Shown here one piece after another: positions 8,129-15,656 of a stretch of DNA of 23,869 nucleotides (its first letter is position 1; each line of letters opens with the position of its first letter). This DNA comes from Flavobacteriaceae bacterium UBA6268 (GTDB lineage: Bacteria; Bacteroidota; Bacteroidia; Flavobacteriales; Flavobacteriaceae): NCBI GenBank assembly GCA_002440705.1, contig DJVA01000086.1, positions 1-23,869 of the forward strand, written 5' to 3'. The position numbers and the translations under genes were made by a program. Below the pieces are notes generated by a model. It did not search any database. It saw nothing but the letters and a program-made list of their open reading frames with translations, and was not told where the DNA came from.

Positions 8129-9163
8129 ATGAAGAACATTCAAGCTCGAGAGAATGTACTGGAGTTGATTGGGAATACCCCGCTCATCAAATTAAACAAC
8201 GTTACTGCTGGAATGAAGGGTAGTTTCTACGCCAAAGTGGAAGCATTCAATCCTGGGCACTCGGCCAAAGATCGTATTGCGCTTTACATCATCAATGAAG
8301 CGGAACGTAAGGGAATCCTCAGGCCTGGGGATACCATCATCGAAACCACAAGCGGTAATACGGGTTTTAGTATTGCTATGGTAAGTATTTTGAAAGGATA
8401 CCGCTGTATTTTGGCAGTATCCTCAAAATCCTCTGCCGACAAAATAGACATGCTACGCGCCATGGGTGCCGAAGTGCACGTATGTCCTGCACACGTGCCG
8501 GCCGACGACCCACGTTCGTATTACGAAGTGGCCAAACGACTTCATCAAGAAGTGGCTGGCTCTATCTATATCAACCAATACTTCAATCAATTAAATATTG
8601 ATGCACATTACCACTCCACCGGACCAGAAATCTGGAATCAAACCAATGGACAAATCACCCACTTGGTTGCGTGTAGTGGAACTGGAGGGACCATCAGTGG
8701 AACCGCTAAATTCTTAAAAGAACAAAACCCAAACATACAGGTCCTTGGAATAGATGCGTATGGATCTGTGATACAAAAATACCACGAAACCAGGGAATTT
8801 GATAAGGAAGAAATCTATCCATACCGAATTGAAGGATTGGGAAAAAACTTGATCCCTTCAGCAACCGATTTCGACACCATCGATCGGTTCATTAAAGTTA
8901 CCGATGAAGACAGTGCCCACACCACCCGTGAACTTGCCAAGAAAGAAGGACTCTTCGTTGGCTATACCAGTGGCGCTGCCATGCAGGGCATCAAGCAGTT
9001 TTCTGAAGAAGGCGTTTTTGATGAAAACAGTGTGGTGGTGGTTATCTTTCCAGACCATGGTTCCCGCTACATGAGTAAGGTGTTCAGTGACGAATGGATG
9101 CAACAACAAGGCTTCATGGATACCGAAAAAGAAAGCCAACCAAGCGTTCAATACATCAAGTAA
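8129..9163 (+). CDS. capA: Cystathionine-beta-synthase-like PLP enzyme, probable cysteate synthase (CapA)
   Basis: This fold-type II PLP enzyme of 344 residues is the catalytic core only, with no heme-binding N-terminus and no CBS regulatory domains. Seen: NVLELIGNTPLIKLNNV, the PLP lysine K47 in HSAKDRIAL, the substrate loop TTSGNTG, the phosphate-binding SGTGGTISG, and PADDPRSYYEVAKRL, which resembles cystathionine beta-synthases more than CysK. Known: in gliding Bacteroidota a CBS-related enzyme (CapA) makes cysteate from O-phospho-L-serine and sulfite for capnine synthesis. The directly following gene is an acyl transferase of the kind that uses cysteate, which is why I prefer cysteate synthase over cysteine synthase. 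The family is certain; the substrate assignment is inferred from context. Confidence 0.8.
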   Translation: MKNIQARENVLELIGNTPLIKLNNVTAGMKGSFYAKVEAFNPGHSAKDRIALYIINEAERKGILRPGDTIIETTSGNTGFSIAMVSILKGYRCILAVSSKSSADKIDMLRAMGAEVHVCPAHVPADDPRSYYEVAKRLHQEVAGSIYINQYFNQLNIDAHYHSTGPEIWNQTNGQITHLVACSGTGGTISGTAKFLKEQNPNIQVLGIDAYGSVIQKYHETREFDKEEIYPYRIEGLGKNLIPSATDFDTIDRFIKVTDEDSAHTTRELAKKEGLFVGYTSGAAMQGIKQFSEEGVFDENSVVVVIFPDHGSRYMSKVFSDEWMQQQGFMDTEKESQPSVQYIK

Positions 9164-9183
9164 AATATACTCCTATAATTCAG

Positions 9184-9210
9184 ACCGTTGCATGCCGCAA
9201 CGGTTTTTTT
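9184..9210 (+). terminator. Intrinsic terminator after capA
   Basis: ACCGTTGC and GCAACGGT pair perfectly over 8 bp around the loop ATGCC and are followed by a run of seven T. It lies 20 bases after the capA stop and before the capB promoter, so the two genes need not share a message. Confidence 0.87.
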
Positions 9211-9238
9211 ATGTTCATTTCTTTCTAAGCAAAGAATC

Positions 9239-9268
9239 TTGCTATGATGTTGAAATTAATTACTTTTG
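9239..9268 (+). promoter_or_regulatory. capB promoter, full Bacteroidota consensus
   Basis: TTG at 9239-9241, a 19-base spacer and TACTTTTG at 9261-9268 match the Bacteroidota primary-sigma consensus at both boxes. It also settles the capB start: an in-frame TTG at 9266 lies inside the -7 box, whereas ATG 9296 gives a short leader of about 20 bases. Confidence 0.82.
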
Positions 9269-9295
9269 CAGGCGAATGTTAAACCATTGTTGTTG

Positions 9296-10555
9296 ATGAG
9301 AGATTTATTCGACAAAATCTATAAAGATAAAGGTCCGTTGGGAAAATGGGCTGAACAAGCCGAAGGCTATTTTGTATTCCCCAAACTACAAGGAGAGATT
9401 TCCAACCGAATGAAATTCCAAGGTAAGGATGTAATCGTTTGGAGTATTAATGATTATCTAGGGTTGGCCAATCACCCCGAAGTTCGTAAGGCCGATGCTG
9501 AAGCAGGAGCCAAATACGGATCGGCTTATCCTATGGGGGCCCGGATGATGAGTGGTCATACCGATTTGCACGAAAGACTTCAACGCGAATTGGCAGCTTT
9601 TGTAAACAAGGAAGCCGCCTATCTTTTGAATTTTGGTTACCAAGGAATGGTATCCACCATTGACGCCTTGGTTTCCAAGGATGATGTAATTGTATACGAT
9701 GTCGATGCCCATGCGTGCATCATAGATGGGGTGCGCTTGCATTTGGGACAGCGCTTTACCTACAAGCACAACGACATGGAAAGCATTGAGAAGAACCTGA
9801 TTCGTGCCGAAAAAGTAGCCGAAAAGACCGGAGGGGGAATCTTATTGATATCAGAGGGCGTTTTTGGGATGCGTGGTGAGCAAGGCAAGCTGAAGGAAAT
9901 TGTCGCCTTGAAGAAAAAGTACAACTTCCGTTTGTTTGTGGATGATGCCCACGGTTTTGGCACCCTTGGTAAAACCGGTGCTGGAGCAGGTGAAGAGCAA
10001 GGGATCCAGGACGACATCGATGTATACTTTGCCACTTTTGCCAAATCGATGGCCAGTACAGGTGCCTTTATCGCCGCCGATGATGAAATCATCAACTATT
10101 TGAAATACAACTTGCGTTCGCAGATGTTCGCCAAATCCTTGCAAATGCAACTGGTGGAAGGGGCGCTGAAACGTCTGGACATGATTCGGACCATGCCCGA
10201 ATTACGCCAAAAGCTTTGGGACAATGTGAAAGCCCTTCAAGGTGGCTTGCGAAAAAGAGGGTTTGATTTAGGAACCACACAAAGCTGTGTAACACCCGTA
10301 TACCTTAAAGGAAGTATTCCTGAAGCTATGGCCTTGGTGAAGGACTTGCGTGAAAACCATGGCATATTCTGCTCTATTGTGGTGTATCCAGTAATTCCGA
10401 AGGGATTGATCCTACTACGCATGATCCCTACTGCATCGCATACCATGGAAGACATCAACGAAACTTTGGAAGCATTTTCTTCTATCAGGGAGCGATTGGA
10501 GAATGGTACCTATAAGCGTTTATCCGCTGCAGTTGCTGCTGCAATGGGCGAATAA
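9296..10555 (+). CDS. capB: Alpha-oxoamine synthase family acyltransferase, probable cysteate-C-fatty acyltransferase (CapB)
   Basis: This 419-residue PLP enzyme belongs to the family of serine palmitoyltransferase, BioF and Kbl, which condense an amino acid with an acyl thioester and lose CO2. Seen: WSINDYLGLANHPEV, GARMMSGHTDLHERLE-like region, the cofactor-binding DDAHGFG (216-222), the PLP lysine K250 in TFAKSMASTGAF, and a C-terminal domain ending in HTMEDINETLEAF. Known: in Flavobacterium and Capnocytophaga an enzyme of this family joins cysteate and a branched acyl thioester to give dehydrocapnine, the sulfonolipid backbone, which is linked to gliding. The adjacent CBS-like gene supports that role over sphingolipid or biotin synthesis. 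Substrate choice cannot be read from sequence alone. Confidence 0.82.
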   Translation: MRDLFDKIYKDKGPLGKWAEQAEGYFVFPKLQGEISNRMKFQGKDVIVWSINDYLGLANHPEVRKADAEAGAKYGSAYPMGARMMSGHTDLHERLQRELAAFVNKEAAYLLNFGYQGMVSTIDALVSKDDVIVYDVDAHACIIDGVRLHLGQRFTYKHNDMESIEKNLIRAEKVAEKTGGGILLISEGVFGMRGEQGKLKEIVALKKKYNFRLFVDDAHGFGTLGKTGAGAGEEQGIQDDIDVYFATFAKSMASTGAFIAADDEIINYLKYNLRSQMFAKSLQMQLVEGALKRLDMIRTMPELRQKLWDNVKALQGGLRKRGFDLGTTQSCVTPVYLKGSIPEAMALVKDLRENHGIFCSIVVYPVIPKGLILLRMIPTASHTMEDINETLEAFSSIRERLENGTYKRLSAAVAAAMGE

Positions 10556-10580
10556 ATTACATTAAAAATATATTTTAACG

Positions 10581-10604
10581 AACCACCTGGAAGGGTGGTT
10601 TTTT
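10581..10604 (+). terminator. Intrinsic terminator after capB
   Basis: AACCACC and GGTGGTT form a 7-bp stem around a six-base loop and are followed by a T run. It separates capB from the convergent GNAT gene and may also slow transcription from the other side, though no good T run follows in that direction. Confidence 0.82.
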
Positions 10605-10615
10605 GTTTGGAGTAA

Positions 10616-11734
10616 TTATAGTATTTTTCGGAAGGTACTCCGTTCCTTGTGCTGCACGGGATTGTAATCCTTCCAAAGCTGCTGCACGGCTTTGTTTTCG
10701 ATCAATTCGGGGTTTGTTTCTACTTCCCGAATGCCTTTTGCTTTAAAGAGTTCCTGCATTTCTTCAAATATGATGGCCGTAACTCCTTTTCCTTGGTATT
10801 CGGGATCAATTCCAATAAGGTAGAAGGCCGCCGTATCGTTTTTTCGCTGCGCTTTGATGATGTGGTACCATCCTAAGGGCATGAGCTTCCCATTGGCCTT
10901 TTTGAGCGCTTTACTGAAGGAAGGCATTACGACCGAAAATGCTATGAGTTTGCCACTTTGGTCCTGGATACAAGTGATATAGTCGGGTGTTAGGAACCCA
11001 AAATACTTTTTTTTGTAGTAATCGATTTGGTATTGCTGAATGGGTACAAACGTTTGAAGGGTATTGTAGGTATTGTTCAACAGGCCAAACATAGCATCTA
11101 CGTAAGGCAATATTTCCTTTTTGTTTTTGAACCTGATTACGGAAAGCCCGTAACGTTCCTTCACCAATTTGGAGAACTTCCGAACCTTGTCCTTGATTTC
11201 CTGAGGGTCTTTGATGCGGTACTCTACCCAAGTGGCTTGTTTTTCAAAGCCCAATTTTTCGAAATGTTCTGCATAGTAGGGGTAATGGTACCAGGTAATC
11301 ATGGTATTCATTTCGTCGAAGCCCTTGGTTAAGATCCCTGCTTTTTCCATATTGGAAAACCCCACAGGTCCTTCAGCATATTCCAATTGGTGTTCACGCC
11401 CAATTTTAAATACTTGGTCCATGAGGGCCTTGGTTACGCCGAGGTCATCAATGGCATCGAACCATCCGAAGCGGACCTTTTTTTTGTGAAGTTCTTCAAC
11501 TTCTACGTGGTTAATGATTACGGCCACACGTCCAGCAAGCTTACCATCCTTTTTAGCTATAAAATAGTGGGCCGTTGCATTTTGAAAAACCGGGTTTTTT
11601 TTGGCGTCTAGGGTCTCTATTTCGTCCTTAATGAGGGGAGGAACCCAAAAAGGGGACTTTTGGTACAATTGAAAAGGAAATTCCACAAACACTTTGAGCT
11701 CTTGTGAAGTAGTAACGGGTACAATTTCAATCAT
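10616..11734 (-). CDS. GNAT-superfamily N-acyltransferase, 372 aa
   Basis: A long acyl-CoA N-acyltransferase-fold protein. The N-terminus (EFPFQLYQKSPFWVPPLIKDE) matches a family often labelled YghO-like or 'GTP cyclohydrolase' in Bacteroidota by transfer of old names; nothing here suggests a cyclohydrolase. The acetyl-CoA-type loop is at about 314-317 (DPEYQGKGVTAIIFEEM), following the strand FYLIGI. It has no signal peptide or membrane span. The stop of the outer-membrane protein gene upstream is 12 bases before its ATG, so both are probably one transcript. It converges with capB. The substrate is unknown. Because capnine must be N-acylated to make mature sulfonolipids, it is a reasonable but unproven candidate for that step. 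Confidence 0.85.
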   Translation of the reverse strand: MIEIVPVTTSQELKVFVEFPFQLYQKSPFWVPPLIKDEIETLDAKKNPVFQNATAHYFIAKKDGKLAGRVAVIINHVEVEELHKKKVRFGWFDAIDDLGVTKALMDQVFKIGREHQLEYAEGPVGFSNMEKAGILTKGFDEMNTMITWYHYPYYAEHFEKLGFEKQATWVEYRIKDPQEIKDKVRKFSKLVKERYGLSVIRFKNKKEILPYVDAMFGLLNNTYNTLQTFVPIQQYQIDYYKKKYFGFLTPDYITCIQDQSGKLIAFSVVMPSFSKALKKANGKLMPLGWYHIIKAQRKNDTAAFYLIGIDPEYQGKGVTAIIFEEMQELFKAKGIREVETNPELIENKAVQQLWKDYNPVQHKERSTFRKIL

Positions 11735-11746
11735 ACAACAATGTTA

Positions 11747-12769
11747 CTAAATTCCGTCATTACCACCATCATCCTCTGGTGTTAATTCAAACCCATCTTT
11801 TCGTTTGCGCTCTTTCTTTTTTTGTTTGAGGGCCTTTTTGTTGGCTTTTTTCTGGTCTTTCTCCGCTCTACGCAATTCGCGCCCTTCCTTACCCTTTTCC
11901 TCGAGGAATTCATCTTTGCTGTGCATATCGAGGCGGTAGGCTACCCCCACGCGGGCGTATTGCAACGAAGGCGTATTTTTAAAATTCAACGTACCGGACA
12001 AATCTACATGCAAGTCTTCATATAGCAACACTGCAGCACCGGCACGGAAAATATTGTCGGCATAAAAATCACTTTTAAACCCTTGGTTTTCCACGAAAAT
12101 GGAAAAATAACGGTGGGTGGCATAGGTGAGTGTTACAATGTATCCGTAGGTAGGGTAATCGGTCGTGATGCGGTCTGCAAAGAGGTTGGTTACAAAAACG
12201 AGCCCCCCAAGCCAGTTGTTTTGGGTAGAAACCACCACTTTAGGGCTAATGGTCGATTCTTGATACGGAAGAAAAGGATTGTCGGCAAAATCAAAATTAG
12301 CTCCTGCATAAACAGAAACGGCTGGGATGAGGTCCCGCCACTGAAATCGATTGTTTTTTTTCCAGCTGTATAGGTTTGGACCTTCAAGTTCCCTTTTGCG
12401 ATAGGGGTCGTACACCAAATATTTGGCACCTAGGGTATTGCTCTTGAAATTGGAATAAGGATCTTCCTCGGCAGTTCCAACGGTGTAGCTCACTTTATTG
12501 CGTTGGAACGAGCCCATAAGGCTAATTTCCAATTCTTCCCTCCAAATTCCATAGCGTACACTATAATCCCAATTAAAGAGCTTGGTTTCGGTGTTCAAAA
12601 GGTTGTGTTTCTCTTTTCCCAAGGTAATGCCACTCTCAAACTGAAGTACTTTGGTTCCCACCGAAAAAGCCCCTTGTGATTGCCCAGGTTGGTTGGTATT
12701 GATCATTTCGGTGTATTGCGCAGTAAGGGTAACGGGAAGTAAAAAAACAAAGATCAGAAATGGGCGCAT
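11747..12769 (-). CDS. Predicted outer-membrane beta-barrel protein (transporter-family type), 340 aa
   Basis: A signal peptide (MRPFLIFVFLLPVTLTAQ) is followed by alternating amphipathic strands rich in Tyr, Phe and Asn, typical of a small barrel. The region NTNQPGQSQGAFSVGTKVLQ with FESGITLG and YSVRYGIWREELEISL resembles the Bacteroidota transporter family of outer-membrane proteins. After the last strand (VGVAYRLDM) comes a charged tail of about 60 residues, first mixed and then Lys-rich (KKANKKALKQKKKERKRK) and finally acidic. I chose ATG 12769: a longer frame from 12808 would begin upstream of the -7 box and spoil the signal peptide. It is the first gene of a likely two-gene unit with the GNAT gene. 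Confidence 0.8.
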   Translation of the reverse strand: MRPFLIFVFLLPVTLTAQYTEMINTNQPGQSQGAFSVGTKVLQFESGITLGKEKHNLLNTETKLFNWDYSVRYGIWREELEISLMGSFQRNKVSYTVGTAEEDPYSNFKSNTLGAKYLVYDPYRKRELEGPNLYSWKKNNRFQWRDLIPAVSVYAGANFDFADNPFLPYQESTISPKVVVSTQNNWLGGLVFVTNLFADRITTDYPTYGYIVTLTYATHRYFSIFVENQGFKSDFYADNIFRAGAAVLLYEDLHVDLSGTLNFKNTPSLQYARVGVAYRLDMHSKDEFLEEKGKEGRELRRAEKDQKKANKKALKQKKKERKRKDGFELTPEDDGGNDGI

Positions 12770-12787
12770 GGGTTGCAGGTTTCTTTC

Positions 12788-12795
12788 AAAGATAT
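12788..12795 (-). promoter_or_regulatory. -7 element for the outer-membrane protein / GNAT unit
   Basis: TATCTTTG on the minus strand is a full match to TAnnTTTG, 19 bases upstream of ATG 12769. It excludes the longer in-frame start at 12808. I see no -33 TTG. Confidence 0.6.
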
Positions 12796-12849
12796 AAGAA
12801 TTTATCATTTATTTAATAGTTGAAAAGCTTCTTTTTACAGCATAATCCG

Positions 12850-12857
12850 TACTTTTG
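12850..12857 (+). promoter_or_regulatory. -7 element for the DUF4834 gene
   Basis: TACTTTTG is a full match to TAnnTTTG and lies 22 bases before ATG 12879. It overlaps an in-frame TTG at 12855 that could otherwise be called as the start. The divergent -7 box for the other strand is about 55 bases away. Confidence 0.6.
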
Positions 12858-12878
12858 AAAGCACAATTAGTACCGATA

Positions 12879-13139
12879 ATGCCTTTCTTGAAAACGCTTC
12901 TCATACTGCTCTTGGTATATTTTGGACTTCGATTTTTGTTTCGTTTGTCCAAGCCGTATCTCTTCAGGTTTTTGGCAAAAAAAATGACCCAAAAATTTGA
13001 GGGTGCTTTTGGAGGGACTGCCTATGGCTATGAAAAAAGTCAGCCTGAAGGCAAAGTAACGGTGGACCAAACCCCACCCAAGCAACGGACTTCAAGTAAA
13101 ATTGTAGGCGAATACATCGATTTTGAGGAAATTGATTGA
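12879..13139 (+). CDS. DUF4834 family small membrane protein, 86 aa
   Basis: This small Bacteroidota-specific protein has one N-terminal membrane span (LKTLLILLLVYFGLRFLF) followed by a basic stretch (RLSKPYLFRFLAKKMTQKF), a Gly/Pro/Gln-rich linker and a short acidic end IVGEYIDFEEID. That arrangement and length fit DUF4834; no function is known. The ATG at 12879 is chosen because the -7 promoter box covers the alternative TTG at 12855. The gene precedes the YfhO-type gene by 74 bases with no terminator between, so it may be first in that transcript. Confidence 0.82.
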   Translation: MPFLKTLLILLLVYFGLRFLFRLSKPYLFRFLAKKMTQKFEGAFGGTAYGYEKSQPEGKVTVDQTPPKQRTSSKIVGEYIDFEEID

Positions 13140-13213
13140 TGGATTTTATTCAAGCATTTACGGAAGCATCCCAATATTTTTCATAATTTTCCCTTCCAGA
13201 AAAAGTTTCCTTT

Positions 13214-15655
13214 ATGCCGGTATCCTTCAAGAAAATCATTCCCCATCTAACCATACTAATACTTTTCGTGGCCATTGCCTTGGCCTATTTCAATCCCGTA
13301 CTGCAAGGGAAAGTCATTTTTCAGAACGACATCGTGCAATATACGGGAATGGCAAAACAGCAAAACGATTTTCGGAAGACAAAAGGGGAGGAAACCTATT
13401 GGACCAATTCGGCATTTGGTGGTATGCCAACCTATCAATTGGGCGCTCAATATCCTCACGATTATGTGAAGAAACTGGATAAGGTATTGCGTTTTTTACC
13501 GCGCCCAGCCGATTACCTATTTCTTTATTTCATCGCTATATACATCCTGTTCATGGTGCTGAAAATAGATTACCGTTTGGCATTTGTGGGGGCATTGGCT
13601 TTTGGATTTTCCACCTACCTCATTATTATTTTGGGCGTGGGCCATAATGCCAAGGCACATGCCATTGCTTATATGCCACTCGTGCTGGCCGGTATTATTC
13701 TTACCTTTCAAGGAAAGTACTGGAAAGGCTTTTTACTTACCACGGTAGCTATGGCACTGGAGCTGGTGGCCAATCACATTCAAATGACCTACTACTTGTT
13801 TTTATTGGTGGTGTGCTTGGGAGTGGCCTACTTGGTAGATGCCTTTCGGAAAAAGCAACTGCCTCATTATTTCAAAGCAGTGGGAATTATGGCCTTGGCT
13901 GTAGTTTTGGCTTTAGGGCTTAATGCAACCAACCTCTTGGCGACACAGGAATATGCTGCTACCTCTACCCGTGGGAAGAGCGAACTCACCATCAATCCGG
14001 ATGGTACCCCTAAATCGGCTGCAGCAGGCTTGGATTATGGTTATATTACTGAATACAGCTACGGCCGCTTGGAAAGTTTCAATCTCTTGATTCCACGTTT
14101 TATGGGTGGAGGTACCGCGGAACCCTTTCCCGAAAAATCAGAAACCGTTAACGAATTATTGAAATCGGACATTCCCCCTAACGATGCCAATCAAATTTTA
14201 AATTTGATACCAATGTATTGGGGCAAACAGCCCATCGTGGCAGCCCCTGCCTATATTGGGGCCGTTGTTATCTTTCTAGCTGTTTTGGCTTTGTTCCTTA
14301 TAAGGGGACGACTTAAATGGTGGGCCGTTGCCGGTTTATTGATGAGTCTGTTACTTTCATGGGGCGATAATTTTCCTGCATTGACCAAGTTCTTTATCAA
14401 TTACGTCCCGTTGTACAATAAGTTCCGGGCGGTTTCTTCCATGCAGGTTTTGCTGGAATTGGTGGTACCTATTTTGGCCGTAGTAGGCTTGCATCAGTTC
14501 TTCAGCGGTTTCAAAGCAGATGACGAAAAGAAACGAGCACTTTTGTACAGTACTGCCATTGTGGGCGGAATCACTTTCTTGTTCTTGGTTGGAAAATCAT
14601 TGCTGTTGTCCTTTGCAGGACCCGATGATAACAAACTCATCGACTATTTTGGGATGCAGTTTGTAGATGCTGTACGGGAAGATCGGGCCTACCTCTTTAC
14701 GATGGATGCCATTAGATCCTTGGTTTTTATCATCTTGGCGGCGGGTACACTTTGGCTATTGCTGACCAAAAAGCTTAAGGAGTATTGGGTGTTGTCGATT
14801 TTGGCGTTGCTGCTGGTCGTAGATTTGGTTGGGGTGGATCTACGCTACGTTAATGGAGATAATTTCGTGAATGCACGCATCATGGAGCGCCCTTTTCAAG
14901 CTACCGAAGCCGATGCGCAAATATTGAAAGACGATGGGTATTTTAGGGTTTATGATGCTACCACCAATCCCTTCAGTAGTGGAAAAGCCAGTTATTTTTT
15001 CAACGCAGTAGGCGGTTATCATGCGGCTAAGCCCGGTAGAATGCAAGACTTATATAATTTTTATTTGGACGATGGTCATATCGAAATCTTAAACATGCTC
15101 AATGTAAAATACATTCTGGCCAGTGACAAGGACGGAAATGTTTTTGCGCAGAAAAACCCCTATGCCAATGGTCCTGCTTGGTTTGTGGAAAGTGTACTGC
15201 CTGCTAATGATGCCAACGAGGAAATCCTATTATTGGATAGTTTGGATACCCGAAAAACAGCGGTGGTGAATCGGGCTTTTTTGGATCAGATTCCGTCAAA
15301 AAATATTGCGAGGGATTCATTGGCCACGATCGACAATACCATTCACGAACCCAATCGGTTGGTTTATGAAACTTCCACTTCGACACAGCAGTTGGCCGTT
15401 TTTTCTGAACTCTATTATCCCAAGGGTTGGAACGTTTCTATTGACGGTAAAGAAGCATCCTTTTTCAGGGTCGATTATGTATTAAGGGCCTTAGTGGTCC
15501 CAGCAGGGGTACATACCATTGAGTTCCGGTTTGAACCTGAAGTAATCTCGAAAGGCAGTACCTATACCATCATCAGTGCCCTACTTTTGTTATTGGTATT
15601 GGTAGGAGGATGGCTGCTTCCCAAATTCAAGGCTGGTTCAACAAAACCCCAGTAA
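13214..15655 (+). CDS. YfhO-type multi-spanning membrane protein (GT-C-like), 813 aa
   Basis: A large polytopic inner-membrane protein with about a dozen hydrophobic spans, the first at about 8-27 and the last at about 780-803. A first extracytoplasmic loop carries acidic D39 in FQNDIVQYTGM, a position where GT-C glycosyltransferases keep a catalytic acid. Between about 540 and 775 there is a long non-membrane region, probably periplasmic (FRVYDATTNPFSSGKASYF, NMLNVKYILA, GWNVSIDGKEA). This fits the YfhO family, whose Gram-positive members act in glycosylation of cell-wall polymers or glycolipids. The actual substrate here is unknown. The next gene, a glycosyltransferase, begins one base after its stop, so coupled expression and a shared glycan pathway are likely. 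Confidence 0.88.
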   Translation: MPVSFKKIIPHLTILILFVAIALAYFNPVLQGKVIFQNDIVQYTGMAKQQNDFRKTKGEETYWTNSAFGGMPTYQLGAQYPHDYVKKLDKVLRFLPRPADYLFLYFIAIYILFMVLKIDYRLAFVGALAFGFSTYLIIILGVGHNAKAHAIAYMPLVLAGIILTFQGKYWKGFLLTTVAMALELVANHIQMTYYLFLLVVCLGVAYLVDAFRKKQLPHYFKAVGIMALAVVLALGLNATNLLATQEYAATSTRGKSELTINPDGTPKSAAAGLDYGYITEYSYGRLESFNLLIPRFMGGGTAEPFPEKSETVNELLKSDIPPNDANQILNLIPMYWGKQPIVAAPAYIGAVVIFLAVLALFLIRGRLKWWAVAGLLMSLLLSWGDNFPALTKFFINYVPLYNKFRAVSSMQVLLELVVPILAVVGLHQFFSGFKADDEKKRALLYSTAIVGGITFLFLVGKSLLLSFAGPDDNKLIDYFGMQFVDAVREDRAYLFTMDAIRSLVFIILAAGTLWLLLTKKLKEYWVLSILALLLVVDLVGVDLRYVNGDNFVNARIMERPFQATEADAQILKDDGYFRVYDATTNPFSSGKASYFFNAVGGYHAAKPGRMQDLYNFYLDDGHIEILNMLNVKYILASDKDGNVFAQKNPYANGPAWFVESVLPANDANEEILLLDSLDTRKTAVVNRAFLDQIPSKNIARDSLATIDNTIHEPNRLVYETSTSTQQLAVFSELYYPKGWNVSIDGKEASFFRVDYVLRALVVPAGVHTIEFRFEPEVISKGSTYTIISALLLLLVLVGGWLLPKFKAGSTKPQ

Positions 15656-15656
15656 G

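Noticed and set aside
9266..10555. Alpha-oxoamine synthase gene starting at TTG 9266 and acting in biotin synthesis (BioF) or threonine breakdown (Kbl)
   Set aside because: TTG 9266 lies inside the -7 box; no biotin genes or threonine dehydrogenase are adjacent, whereas a CBS-like cysteate synthase candidate is.
10616..11734. GTP cyclohydrolase, a label this family often receives
   Set aside because: The visible features are those of the acyl-CoA N-acyltransferase fold (DPEYQGKG loop), with no zinc-binding cyclohydrolase motif.
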